The notes beneath the pieces are model-generated. The model searched no databases, was not told the DNA's origin, and saw only the letters and a list, made by a program, of their open reading frames with translations. The translations under genes and the position numbers were made by a program. Positions 35,762 through 43,610 of a stretch of 64,000 nt of DNA are shown in pieces. How positions within the stretch are numbered: position 1 is the first letter of the stretch; the number at the start of each line of letters is the position of its first letter. The stretch is taken from contig JBEVXU010000018.1 of NCBI GenBank assembly GCA_040505895.1, forward strand, positions 248,001-312,000, written 5' to 3'. Source of the DNA: Vondammii sp040505895. GTDB taxonomy: Bacteria; Pseudomonadota; Gammaproteobacteria; Chromatiales; Chromatiaceae.

Positions 35762-36538
35762 TCAATCTCCCCAAGCCATAGTGTGAACTCGCTGTAGCAG
35801 GTCGATATCGACAATCTTTACCGGTTCAATCTCGCCAGCCAGCTTATTGCACTCATCCGCCTTCTCCCCAAACTGGTCAACCACCAGACTGGCGCCGGTA
35901 AAGTCCTCATCCCGAGTGTATCCGTTGACAGTGACCACCACAGAACAAATCTTAGCAGAAAGCACTGAGCGCAAACCATTGTGGGAGTCTTCGAGGGCAA
36001 GGCACTGATCCGGGCGCAGATTCATCTGTTCCATGGCCCAGAGATAGATGTCGGGGGCCGGTTTCTTTGCCGGCACCACATCACCGGCGGCGATCACCTC
36101 GAACATCGCCTCGCTTCCTTTGCCAAGGCCATTCTCCAACAGTGCCGTGACATTTTCCGGTGTGGTGGTAGTGACAACCGCCAGTCGTAGGCCGCTGGCC
36201 TGCGCTTCGCCCAACAACCGGCGTACGCCGTTGCGCATAGGTATCTCCCCCCGCTCCAGCATTCCCACATAAAAACCTGTTTTACTCTGATGAAGAGATG
36301 CTATGAAACTATCCAGATCCACCGGTCGTTCAAATTCTTTGTTGTATACATCCAAATAGTGGCGGATTCGCTCCTTCCCACCTGTAACCGACAGCAACTT
36401 GCCATAGAGTGCCTCATCCCAGTGCCAATCCAGGCCTACCTCATCAAAGGCCGCATTGAAAGCAACCCTATGTCCATCCCGCTCAGTATCAGCCAGGGTA
36501 CCATCCACATCAAATAACAGAGCCTCTAATTCGGCCAT
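35762..36538 (-). CDS. HAD-family phosphatase (CbbY/PGM-like)
   Basis: A haloacid-dehalogenase phosphatase of 258 residues from ATG 36538 (AGGAG upstream). Motif I is LLFDVDGTLADTERDGHRVA, where the sequence after DGT matches CbbY proteins. Motif II is in LAVVTTTTPENV, motif III includes the Lys of VPAKKPAPDIYLWA, and motif IV is ALEDSHNGLRSVLSA. CbbY removes xylulose bisphosphate, a Rubisco inhibitor, in autotrophs. That role fits a sulfur oxidiser, but no cbb genes are in this window. Confidence 0.83.
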   Translation of the reverse strand: MAELEALLFDVDGTLADTERDGHRVAFNAAFDEVGLDWHWDEALYGKLLSVTGGKERIRHYLDVYNKEFERPVDLDSFIASLHQSKTGFYVGMLERGEIPMRNGVRRLLGEAQASGLRLAVVTTTTPENVTALLENGLGKGSEAMFEVIAAGDVVPAKKPAPDIYLWAMEQMNLRPDQCLALEDSHNGLRSVLSAKICSVVVTVNGYTRDEDFTGASLVVDQFGEKADECNKLAGEIEPVKIVDIDLLQRVHTMAWGD

Positions 36539-36752
36539 ATAAAAATCTCCTCTACTACGTTTTATCCAGCAGTCACACAATCACTCGGCAGTTTACCCAA
36601 ATCGCGGATGGGATACAGCTGGTGGACCTTGTGGTTAATAATAAAACTCACAGCGGGCACCCTACAGGTAACTAGTGGGTTACCTTATTATCTGAATGCC
36701 CTACCAGGGCAATGGTAGGGCCTTTCGGTATTTCCCGGAATCACACAACACC

Positions 36753-36782
36753 TTGCCCAAGATAGGCTATTGTGGTTAATAT
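36753..36782 (+). promoter_or_regulatory. Possible sigma-70 promoter of dksA
   Basis: TTGCCC (36753-36758), an 18-base spacer and TAATAT (36777-36782) lie 38 bases before the dksA start. Matches to consensus are moderate. A 9-base hairpin (GCCCTACCA with its complement, 36698-36721) stands just upstream in the 281-base gap between the HAD gene and dksA; its role is unknown. Confidence 0.35.
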
Positions 36783-36819
36783 ACCTGGCTTGATTAGTGT
36801 GGTTTGCAGGAGTCATTGA

Positions 36820-37263
36820 ATGGCCGCAAAGAAAAAAACCGAGTCCGACTTGGCTGGATTGTTCGGCTTTAAGCCCTATAAAGAGAAAAAGGGCGAAGAG
36901 TACATGAACGAGAGCCACGAGGCTCATTTCCGGAAAATCCTCAGTGCCTGGAAGCAAGAACTGATGGAAGAGGTGGATCGAACCGTTCATCACATGAAAG
37001 ATGAAGCCGCCAACTTTCCTGATCCGAATGACCGGGCCACCCAGGAATCGGAGTTCAGCCTTGAGTTACGCACCCGAGATAGAGAACGCAAGCTGATCAA
37101 GAAGATTGACGAAACCCTCGATCTTCTTGATAGCCATGAATACGGCTTTTGTGAAGCCTGTGGCGTTGAAATCGGCATCCGTCGCTTAGAGGCACGCCCA
37201 ACCGCAACTCTTTGTATTGATTGTAAAACTCTTGATGAAATCAGAGAGAAACAGATGAAATAA
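36820..37263 (+). CDS. dksA: RNA polymerase-binding transcription factor DksA
   Basis: DksA binds the secondary channel of RNA polymerase and works with ppGpp in the stringent response. It has 147 residues. The coiled-coil tip shows FPDPNDRATQE, with the two Asp residues needed for function. The zinc finger has four Cys in CEACGVEIGIRRLEARP and CIDC. The N-terminus carries the GLFGFKPYKEKKGEEYM stretch. GCAGGAG is a good ribosome site. A terminator stands immediately downstream, before gluQ. Confidence 0.97.
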   Translation: MAAKKKTESDLAGLFGFKPYKEKKGEEYMNESHEAHFRKILSAWKQELMEEVDRTVHHMKDEAANFPDPNDRATQESEFSLELRTRDRERKLIKKIDETLDLLDSHEYGFCEACGVEIGIRRLEARPTATLCIDCKTLDEIREKQMK

Positions 37264-37296
37264 GGCTTAGGCCAGACCTGGATAATGGATTACAGA

Positions 37297-37324
37297 AAAG
37301 CCGGCTCAAGCAGCCGGCTTTTTT
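37297..37324 (+). terminator. Intrinsic terminator between dksA and gluQ
   Basis: A 7-base GC stem (GCCGGCT with AGCCGGC, loop CAAGC) is followed by six Ts. It ends five bases before the gluQ start codon, so it also covers the place where a ribosome site would be. A terminator at this junction that limits gluQ expression has been reported for Shigella flexneri; the same logic probably holds here. Confidence 0.85.
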
Positions 37325-37328
37325 CATT

Positions 37329-38225
37329 ATGAAAGAAGAATTATCACAATATCGAGGGAGATTCGCCCCCTCCCCCAGCGGGCCACTCCACTTCGGCTCT
37401 CTAGTAGCGGCGCTTGGAAGCTATCTGGATGCACGCAGCCACCAGGGAGAGTGGCTACTGCGGATGGAGGATATCGATCCACCAAGGGAGAAGAAGGGAG
37501 CCGCTGATGACATCTTAAGAACCCTTGAGAGCTTCGGCTTTGAGTGGGCCGGTGAGGTGCTTTACCAGAGCAGCCGTCACGAGGCTTACAATGAAGCACT
37601 GATCCGACTTGCATCGGCACAACGAATCTACGCCTGCAAGTGTAGCCGCAAGGAGGTGGCCGCAGCGGGTTTACAAGGGGTGGATGGTCCGCTCTATCCC
37701 GGCTCCTGCCGCGGCACCCCACCCTTTGGACGTTGGAAGGCCGCCCTGCGCCTGCACACGGAGGAGCGGGTTGTCCGCTTCAAAGACGGCATATTTGGCA
37801 TCCATCATCAGAATATTGCCAATGATGTGGGGGATTTTGTTATCAAACGCATCGATGGCGTCTTCGCTTACCAACTTGCTGTTGTTATGGACGATGCCCA
37901 CCAGGGTATTACCCATGTGGTGCGCGGCGCCGATCTGCTGCACTCGACCCCTCGCCAGATCTACCTTCAACAGCTATTTGATTTCACTACCCCCCTCTAT
38001 ACTCACCTCCCCCTGGTACTCAACGAGCAGGGAGAGAAGCTAAGCAAGCAGGCCGGTGACCTACCGGTAGATAAGCAGGACCCTATACCCACCCTGATCG
38101 CCGCCCTGGAGTTTCTGAAACAACCTTTACCCAGTGAGCAACCTGAAAGTATCTCTGATTTCTGGCACTGGGCCATTGAGAACTGGCACCAAGGGCGTAT
38201 CACTACTGGTGGCCAAGGGAATTAA
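37329..38225 (+). CDS. gluQ: Glutamyl-Q tRNA(Asp) synthetase
   Basis: GluQ attaches glutamate to queuosine in tRNA-Asp. It resembles the catalytic core of glutamyl-tRNA synthetase without the anticodon-binding domain, and the 298 residues fit. The HIGH-like region reads RFAPSPSGPLHFGSLVAALG. Zinc-binding residues are visible as YACKCSRKEV and the later YPGSCR. The KMSKS-like motif is EKLSKQ. The start ATG at 37329 lacks a clear ribosome site because the dksA terminator abuts it, so translation may depend on read-through transcripts. Confidence 0.93.
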   Translation: MKEELSQYRGRFAPSPSGPLHFGSLVAALGSYLDARSHQGEWLLRMEDIDPPREKKGAADDILRTLESFGFEWAGEVLYQSSRHEAYNEALIRLASAQRIYACKCSRKEVAAAGLQGVDGPLYPGSCRGTPPFGRWKAALRLHTEERVVRFKDGIFGIHHQNIANDVGDFVIKRIDGVFAYQLAVVMDDAHQGITHVVRGADLLHSTPRQIYLQQLFDFTTPLYTHLPLVLNEQGEKLSKQAGDLPVDKQDPIPTLIAALEFLKQPLPSEQPESISDFWHWAIENWHQGRITTGGQGN

Positions 38226-38259
38226 TGCTTTTTGTAGAAAAAGTGAATTAGCCAAAAAG

Positions 38260-38348
38260 TGGTGCCCGGGGCCGGACTTGAACCGGCACGGAGGTTACCC
38301 TCCGGCGGATTTTAAGTCCGCTGCGTCTACCAATTTCGCCACCCGGGC
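38260..38348 (-). tRNA. tRNA-Leu (anticodon UAA)
   Basis: An 89-base tRNA with CCA encoded. The acceptor stem is GCCCGGG paired with CCCGGGC, the anticodon loop CTTAAAA carries UAA, and there is a long variable arm (CCGGAGGGTAACCTCCG), as in class II tRNAs. It is the last of the Gly-Cys-Leu row, matching leuZ of E. coli. Confidence 0.96.
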
Positions 38349-38375
38349 ATGGTGTTGATTACTACGGATAAAAAA

Positions 38376-38449
38376 TGGAGGCTGAGCCCGGAATCGAACC
38401 GAGGTCCACGGCTTTGCAGGCCGCTGCATAACCACTCTGCCACTCAGCC
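38376..38449 (-). tRNA. tRNA-Cys (anticodon GCA)
   Basis: A 74-base tRNA with CCA encoded. The acceptor stem begins GGCTGAG and the anticodon loop CTGCAAA carries GCA. It lies between tRNA-Gly and tRNA-Leu, the position of cysT in E. coli. Confidence 0.96.
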
Positions 38450-38517
38450 ATTTTCTTGTTTCAGAGGCGAATCAGCGTCCGGTATTAGTCCGAATTTCGC
38501 CACCTCTTTTACAGACA

Positions 38518-38542
38518 AAACCCCGAGAGGATCTCGAGGTTT
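38518..38542 (-). terminator. Terminator-like hairpin between tRNA-Gly and tRNA-Cys
   Basis: On the minus strand an 11-base stem (AAACCTCGAGA with TCTCGGGGTTT, one G-U pair) and a 3-base loop is followed by a short T run. It stands 12 bases after tRNA-Gly. It may terminate part of the transcripts or act as a processing site. Confidence 0.45.
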
Positions 38543-38553
38543 CATCCAAAATT

Positions 38554-38629
38554 TGGAGCGGGAAACGAGATTCGAACTCGCGACCCCAACCTTGGCAAGG
38601 TTGTGCTCTACCAGCTGAGCTATTCCCGC
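38554..38629 (-). tRNA. tRNA-Gly (anticodon GCC)
   Basis: A 76-base tRNA with CCA encoded. The acceptor stem is GCGGGAA paired with TTCCCGC, the anticodon loop CTTGCCAAG carries GCC, and the T loop is GTTCGAATC. It is first in the Gly-Cys-Leu row, as glyW is in E. coli. Confidence 0.97.
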
Positions 38630-38638
38630 ATTGCTAAG

Positions 38639-38674
38639 AGCGGGCTATTGTAATCTTCCAGTGATCACTGTCAA
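38639..38674 (-). promoter_or_regulatory. Sigma-70 promoter of the tRNA-Gly-Cys-Leu row
   Basis: On the minus strand TTGACA (38674-38669), a 16-base spacer and TACAAT (38652-38647) form a strong promoter. It is followed by a GC-rich discriminator (AGCCCGCT), the type seen at stringently controlled tRNA promoters. The tRNA starts 10 bases later. Confidence 0.75.
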
Positions 38675-38697
38675 GAGCGAAGGCTCTTTTTTTCCTT

Positions 38698-39282
38698 CTA
38701 TTTGGCCCCGGAAGATCGTCCGCTGAGAGTCGGCCATGCCGCTTTCATATAGACCATCATAGACCAGAGGGTAAGAATAACTGCAAGATAGAGAAGTACA
38801 TAACCAATGGTGTTAACCGGCAATCCAAACAGATCCTCCTGATAAATCAGAAGAAAAATAGCCATCATTTGAAAAGCAGTCTTTATCTTGCCTATCACCG
38901 AGACCGCTACCTGAGCTCTGACGCCCAGTTCGGCCATCCATTCACGCAGGGCGGAGATGGTAATCTCTCGACCGATAATCACTGCCGCCGGCATTGCCAG
39001 CGCAGGCGTTGGATTGGCCTCCACCAGGAGAATCAGGGCGGTTGCCACCATCAGTTTATCCGCCACCGGATCGAGAAAGGCACCTAAGGGTGAAGTCTGC
39101 TCAAGACGCCTGGCAAGATAACCATCCAACCAATCCGTCATTGCCGCCAGGGCAAACACCAGAGCACAGACCTTCCCGGAAAACTCCCATGGCAGATAAA
39201 AGATAACAACGAAGACCGGTATCAGCGCAATCCTGAGAAGGGTCAAGATATTGGGAATATTTAGACGCATACTCGTGCTCAT
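38698..39282 (-). CDS. pgsA: CDP-diacylglycerol-glycerol-3-phosphate 3-phosphatidyltransferase
   Basis: PgsA makes phosphatidylglycerophosphate, the precursor of phosphatidylglycerol, in the inner membrane. The family motif is complete: DWLDGYLARRLEQTSPLGAF followed by LDPVADKLM, the CDP-alcohol phosphotransferase signature with its Asp residues. There are several membrane segments. The protein may start at M5 (MRLNIPNILTLLRI), which aligns better with E. coli PgsA. The order uvrC-pgsA-tRNAs is conserved with E. coli. Confidence 0.95.
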   Translation of the reverse strand: MSTSMRLNIPNILTLLRIALIPVFVVIFYLPWEFSGKVCALVFALAAMTDWLDGYLARRLEQTSPLGAFLDPVADKLMVATALILLVEANPTPALAMPAAVIIGREITISALREWMAELGVRAQVAVSVIGKIKTAFQMMAIFLLIYQEDLFGLPVNTIGYVLLYLAVILTLWSMMVYMKAAWPTLSGRSSGAK

Positions 39283-39331
39283 TCAATGTGGTAACTACAG
39301 GTTCAGAGGGGATTAAGAGTGTACTAATCGC

Positions 39332-41161
39332 CTATCTCTCTCCATGAAAAACCTCATAGATCTGTAGTGCCAAATGACGACTGATGCCATCAACCCGCTC
39401 CAGATCCTCTACGCCGGCCCGGGAGATACCCTGAAGGCCGCCAAACTGTTTCAAAAGGCGCTGTCTACGCTTTGCCCCAATACCCGAAATTTCCTCAAGT
39501 GGTGAGCTTCTACGGCGCTTATCCCGTCGCTGACGATGCCCTGTGATGGCAAATCGATGCGCCTCATCACGTATCTGTTGAATCAGGTGCAGCGCCGGAG
39601 AGTTGGCCGGGAGTATAATGGGCGAACTCTCTCCGAACAAGAAGAGCTGCTCCATTCCCGGTTTCCTGTCCGGCCCTTTGGCGACACCAACCAGAGTGAC
39701 CCCGGCCACGGCCAACTCCCGCAACACTTCCGCCACCGCTGACAACTGCCCCTTGCCGCCATCGATGAAGAGAATATCGGGCAACACACCCTCACCGGAT
39801 TGGATGCGAGTATAACGCCGTGTCAGCGCCTGCTCCATCGCAGCATAGTCGTCACCTCCCTGGATGCCTTCAATATTGAACCGGCGATAATCTGATTTCA
39901 GCGGTCCCTGGCTATCAAAGACCACGCAGGAGGCAACCGTCAACTCCCCTCCGGTATGGCTGATATCGAAGCACTCCATACGGCAGGGCGCTTCATCCAG
40001 TTTTAAAGCCAACTGAAGGGCATCCAGCCGCTGCTGCATACCCGCCCGCCCGGCCAACCGGGCGTCGAGAGAGAGGCGTGCATTCTGCAATGCCATTGTC
40101 AGCCAGCGCGCCCGATCGGTGCGAACACGATGTTTTAGCCGAACCTGTCGCTCCCCCTGCCGACTGAGCACCTCTTCCAGCAGATCACTATCCTCTGGCA
40201 TGGCACTGACAATAATCTCTCGGGGGACGGATTTGCCGATATAGTGCTGGGCAATAAATGCCGACACAACCTCACACTCACCCTGTTCCGCCGTTAATTG
40301 GGGGTAGTACACCTTGTTACCAAGATTACGGCCATTGCGAATATAGAAAAGCTGAATACAGGCCACCCCCCCTTTGGTAACGGCGGCAATAATATCTATA
40401 TCACCACCCTCTCCCGTGACGTACTGCTTCTCCTGAATCCGACGCAGAGCGGCCACCTGATCCCGATAACGTGCCGCCTGTTCAAATGCGAGATTGTCAG
40501 AAGCCTGCTCCATCCGCACCACCAGGCTGTCGATCACCCGGTTAGTCTTTCCTTCAAGAAACAGCTCAGCATCGTGGACATCCTGGGCATAATCAGCCTC
40601 AGAAACCAGATCAACGCAAGGTGCGGTGCAGCGCTTGATCTGATACTGCAGACACGGCCTGGAGCGATTGCGGTAGAAAGCATCTTCACATTGGCGAACG
40701 GGAAACAGCTTCTGCATCAACTGCAGAGTCTCACGCATCGAACCCGCATTGGGAAAGGGACCGAAATAGCGCCCCTTGGCCTTTCTACTTCCGCGATGAT
40801 AGGCAAGGCGGGGAAAATGCTCTGCAGAAAGAAAGATATAGGGATAGCTCTTATCATCCCGCAGCAGAATATTGTACTTCGGCTTGTGGGATTTGATCAG
40901 GGTGTTTTCCAGAATCAGCGCTTCAGCTTCGGTATGGGTTACCGTCACCTCAATTTCCCTGATCTGGGACACCATATTGTGAATTCTGCGGTTGAGTGAG
41001 CGACTGAAGTAGCTGCTTACCCGTCGTTTTAGATTTCTCGCCTTGCCGACATAAAGCACCTCATTGTCAACACCCAGCATCCTGTAGACCCCTGGAAGAG
41101 AAGTCAGCGTCTTTAAGAAAACGCGGTGATCAAACGTTTGTGATGGAATTTCCAGTGCCAT
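39332..41161 (-). CDS. uvrC: Excinuclease ABC subunit C
   Basis: UvrC makes both incisions in nucleotide excision repair. It has 609 residues. The N-terminal GIY-YIG domain shows LPGVYRMLG and EVLYVGKARNLKRRVSSYF. The UVR region is ALQ.ARL-type and precedes the RNase H-like domain with FDISHTGGE and FIDGGKGQL. A C-terminal helix-hairpin-helix pair reads ISGIGAKRRQRLLKQFGG. Its upstream neighbour uvrY is separated by a MITE, which probably altered the operon. Confidence 0.97.
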   Translation of the reverse strand: MALEIPSQTFDHRVFLKTLTSLPGVYRMLGVDNEVLYVGKARNLKRRVSSYFSRSLNRRIHNMVSQIREIEVTVTHTEAEALILENTLIKSHKPKYNILLRDDKSYPYIFLSAEHFPRLAYHRGSRKAKGRYFGPFPNAGSMRETLQLMQKLFPVRQCEDAFYRNRSRPCLQYQIKRCTAPCVDLVSEADYAQDVHDAELFLEGKTNRVIDSLVVRMEQASDNLAFEQAARYRDQVAALRRIQEKQYVTGEGGDIDIIAAVTKGGVACIQLFYIRNGRNLGNKVYYPQLTAEQGECEVVSAFIAQHYIGKSVPREIIVSAMPEDSDLLEEVLSRQGERQVRLKHRVRTDRARWLTMALQNARLSLDARLAGRAGMQQRLDALQLALKLDEAPCRMECFDISHTGGELTVASCVVFDSQGPLKSDYRRFNIEGIQGGDDYAAMEQALTRRYTRIQSGEGVLPDILFIDGGKGQLSAVAEVLRELAVAGVTLVGVAKGPDRKPGMEQLFLFGESSPIILPANSPALHLIQQIRDEAHRFAITGHRQRRDKRRRSSPLEEISGIGAKRRQRLLKQFGGLQGISRAGVEDLERVDGISRHLALQIYEVFHGER

Positions 41162-41215
41162 ATGGCAGATTATTAATCAGATGGGGAACAGCACAGAGAT
41201 AACCGGGAAGGACAG

Positions 41216-41462
41216 ATTATCCTAGAATCCTCAGTTGGGCAGGGTGGAGAGTGCACTTGCGGTGGTGCAGTACAAGGCACAACGACACGGAATAGTTGTT
41301 CTATTCCAAGGAGTTGTAACAACCTAATGCACCACCGCAAGTGTGCTATCCGCCTTGTAGCGTAATTCATCCAGAGAGTGAAATAGGCAATCGCTGTCAA
41401 TGCAATTAAAATCAATGCGTTGTCCGTAGAATGGAGCGATCAACTGAGGATTCTAGGATTAT
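41216..41462. mobile_element. MITE with IS1380-like ends and ATTAT duplication between uvrY and uvrC
   Basis: A 237-base element (41221-41457) has inverted ends CCTAGAATCCTCAGTTG, perfect over 17 bases, and ATTAT on both flanks. Inside is a second palindrome (CACTTGCGGTGGTGCA with its complement). It shares end sequence and target type with the element at 32612-32811. The right-hand ATTAT holds the stop codon of uvrY. It fills the uvrY-uvrC gap. Confidence 0.72.
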
Positions 41463-42106
41463 GAGCCCTCGGTAGTGACCAATCCGTGTCTTATCGAAAG
41501 CAGCGTCAACTCCACATCGGTCTCAACATTGAGTTTTTCAAATAGACGGTGTCGATAGGTGCTGACCGTTTTTGGACTGAGACAGAGAGCATCTGAGATG
41601 CCCTGGGTCTTCTGCCCCTGTGTAATCATCATCAACACCTGCATTTCACGCGGTGAGAGAAGACTGAAAGGAGAGTCGGGGTCTACGCCTGTAAGGCGTG
41701 CAATAGTGAGTTTTTGGGATACTTCGCTTGCGATAAACGGTTTTCCCTTAACAACAGTTCTAATGGCGGTAAACATCTCATCTGCTGGACAACCCTTTGT
41801 CAGATAGCCGATAGCACCGGCTTCATGAAGTTGTTCAGGAAAAGGGGTATCGGCAAGAACAGTCACCGCGATAACCTGAGTTGAGGGGCTGCGACGCCGA
41901 ATTTTACGAGTCGCCTCGATACCACCAATCCCAGGCATGTTGACATCCATAAGGACTAGATCGGGGCCGAGTTGATCTACCATAGTGACCGCCTTCTCAC
42001 CGCACTCCGCTTCGCCTACCACTTCGATATCAGACTCTTTTTCGAGAATACGGCGAAAGCCGGTTCTTACAAGCTCGTGGTCGTCTACCAATAGGACTCT
42101 TATCAT
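41459..42106 (-). CDS. uvrY: Response regulator UvrY/GacA
   Basis: UvrY/GacA is the NarL-type response regulator of the BarA/GacS system, which switches on small RNAs that titrate CsrA/RsmA. It has 215 residues. The receiver has VDDHELVRTGFRRIL, the phospho-acceptor in LVLMDVNMPGIGG and the Lys of YLTKGCPADE. The LuxR-type helix-turn-helix is LSPREMQVLMMITQG with SPKTVSTYRHRLFEKLN. The neighbour uvrC is as in E. coli. The probable partner kinase is at 53085 in this window. Confidence 0.94.
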   Translation of the reverse strand: MIRVLLVDDHELVRTGFRRILEKESDIEVVGEAECGEKAVTMVDQLGPDLVLMDVNMPGIGGIEATRKIRRRSPSTQVIAVTVLADTPFPEQLHEAGAIGYLTKGCPADEMFTAIRTVVKGKPFIASEVSQKLTIARLTGVDPDSPFSLLSPREMQVLMMITQGQKTQGISDALCLSPKTVSTYRHRLFEKLNVETDVELTLLSIRHGLVTTEGS

Positions 42107-42408
42107 ACCACCACCACTCCAACGTAACTCACACGGCAGCTCCCGCAGCTTGGGGATTCTGAACAGTCAAAGGAGTGCTCGCCGTACAACATTCTTGTTT
42201 TAATTTAGCAGAGCAATAGTCACGCGCAAGGGTCTACCCTGTCAAGCGCTTAGGATACCCCAAGACAGAACTGTCTTTGAAGAAAGTCCATATAGGGACT
42301 TTTGTTCACTTTATGATCTTCTGCCACCCATAAAGAAAGAACTGATCTGCACCAACGCAGCACGTTGGATGTCGAATCGAAGGCTTCTCTTCAAAACCGG
42401 CCTAGACA
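42107..42408. other. Intergenic region upstream of uvrY
   Basis: About 300 bases precede uvrY on the minus strand. They should hold its promoter, but I see no clear -35/-10 pair and no open frame of coding character. An inverted pair around AAAGTCCATATAGGGACTTTTG (near 42285-42304) may form a hairpin. Confidence 0.3.
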
Positions 42409-42416
42409 CCATCCAT

Positions 42417-42445
42417 AAAAAAACCCTGCCGAGGCAGGGTTCTTT
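42417..42445 (-). terminator. Terminator ending the tRNA-Ser distal repeat
   Basis: On the minus strand CCCTGCC-TC-GGCAGGG is followed by seven Ts. It is an almost exact copy of the terminator at 42591-42620 and lies at the same distance after the 19-base tRNA-end copy. Confidence 0.75.
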
Positions 42446-42590
42446 AAATATATGGTGGAGAGGCAGGGATTGATGGCGCACTTCCCTGTGCGCCTCCCCT
42501 TCGGGGTGCCGCTAGCGCGGCATCAAAAGGGCCTCCTGTCCTTTTAATCGAACCAAGGGTTCTCTTCACATACTACCTTTCAGCCATACA

Positions 42591-42620
42591 TAAAAAACCC
42601 TGCCGAGGCAGGGTTTTTTA
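42591..42620 (-). terminator. Intrinsic terminator of tRNA-Ser
   Basis: The minus strand has CCCTGCC-TC-GGCAGGG followed by six Ts, starting about nine bases after the CCA end of tRNA-Ser. The flanking A and T runs make it symmetrical. Confidence 0.8.
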
Positions 42621-42626
42621 TGTATG

Positions 42627-42717
42627 TGGTGGAGAGGCAGGGATTCGAACCCTGGGAGGGCTACAAACCCTCAACGGTTTTCAAGACCGCCGCATTCGGC
42701 CGCTCTGCCACCTCTCC
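42627..42717 (-). tRNA. tRNA-Ser (anticodon UGA)
   Basis: A 91-base class II tRNA with CCA encoded. The acceptor stem is GGAGAGG paired with CCTCTCC, the anticodon loop CTTGAAA carries UGA, and the long variable arm (TTGAGGGTTTGTAGCCCTCC region) is typical of Ser. A TATTCT box with a GC-rich discriminator lies upstream near 42733-42745, but no good -35 box was seen. Confidence 0.96.
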
Positions 42718-42915
42718 TGTTTTTCAGGACGCGAAGAATACCCGATTACCCCCCCTTTACGCTAGCCTTTTTTGTGAAAAACCCCAATGTAATTGATCAC
42801 CCTTGATTTATTGCACTTTCGGCCCAATCAAGTATGCTGTGAACCAATCGATAATGATGAAGTCATAATACCGACAGATCAGTAAGGATCGTCATTTTTA
42901 GGAGAGAACCACTCA

Positions 42916-43587
42916 ATGAATCGTCTTGACTACTCAGTAGCCCGCCCGGCAGAGAGCGCCCTTGCGGTCAACAAGGTTATTAAGAACACCTACATGCTGC
43001 TTTCCGCAACACTGTTCTTCAGTGCGGTAATGGCCGCTGTCTCTACCGTGGCTCAAATGCCACCAATGACTTATCTTTTAAGTATCGGTGCGGCTTTCCT
43101 ATTAATCTTCTTCGTGTTGCCCCGTACCGCGAACTCATCCAGCGGCCTGTTGACGGTCTTTGCCATCACTGGTCTGATGGGATTTGCTCTGGGCCCACTA
43201 CTTCACAACTACCTGAGCCTGCCTAACGGCCCACAGATTATCGGCACCGCCTTTGGTGGTACCGGTGTTATCTTCCTTGGTCTTTCCGGCTACGCACTTA
43301 CCAGCCGCCAGAACTTCAACTTTATGGGTGGCTTCCTGGTTGCAGGTATGTTGATGGTGCTGATGTTTGCTCTGGCTAACATCTTCCTGAGTATGCCTGC
43401 CCTCTCACTGGCAATCTCCGCAGTTGTCATTATGCTGATGAGTGGCTTCATTCTCTACGACACCAGCCGTATGGTGCACGGTCACGAGACCAACTACATC
43501 ATGATGACCGTCAGTCTCTATATCAACATTTTCAATATCTTCGTCAGCCTGCTTCACCTGCTTGGATTTATGTCCGGCGACGATTGA
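42916..43587 (+). CDS. Bax inhibitor-1/YccA family membrane protein
   Basis: YccA-type proteins modulate the FtsH membrane protease in E. coli. It has 223 residues and seven hydrophobic segments. The family signature is seen in VNKVIKNTYMLLSATLFFSA, FGGTGVIFLGLSGYAL and the C-terminal YDTSRMVHGHETNYIMMTVS with the Asp pair region. The ribosome site is AGGAGAG. An intrinsic terminator follows within 25 bases, and a small membrane protein gene lies just after that. Confidence 0.92.
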   Translation: MNRLDYSVARPAESALAVNKVIKNTYMLLSATLFFSAVMAAVSTVAQMPPMTYLLSIGAAFLLIFFVLPRTANSSSGLLTVFAITGLMGFALGPLLHNYLSLPNGPQIIGTAFGGTGVIFLGLSGYALTSRQNFNFMGGFLVAGMLMVLMFALANIFLSMPALSLAISAVVIMLMSGFILYDTSRMVHGHETNYIMMTVSLYINIFNIFVSLLHLLGFMSGDD

Positions 43588-43610
43588 TTTGAATTAGGAC
43601 GATTGGTACT

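Larger units (their letters stand above)
42417..42626 (-). ncRNA. Candidate stable RNA distal to tRNA-Ser (rtT-like)
   Basis: Downstream of tRNA-Ser, a segment has four consecutive hairpins on the minus strand: AAAAGG with CCTTTT, TGCCGC with GCGGCA, CCCC with GGGG, and GGCGCAC with GTGCGCC. It then has a copy of the last 19 bases of tRNA-Ser including CCA (42453-42471) and a second terminator. The period between the two 19-base copies is 174 bases. The layout is that of the E. coli tyrT distal repeats, which give rtT RNA. Expression is unproven, and RNA reaching this segment would have to pass the first terminator. Confidence 0.4.

Noticed and set aside
36698..36721. Hairpin before dksA as a terminator
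   Set aside because: No T run on either strand and no gene reading into it; the role is left open.
40298..40999. Open frame of 233 codons on the plus strand
   Set aside because: Antisense to uvrC, with no recognisable domain and no start signal.
42453..42471. tRNA-end copy as attachment site of an integrated element
   Set aside because: Only 155 bases lie between the copies, with no integrase, and the terminator is copied as well; the rtT-like repeat explains it better, though an excision scar cannot be fully excluded.
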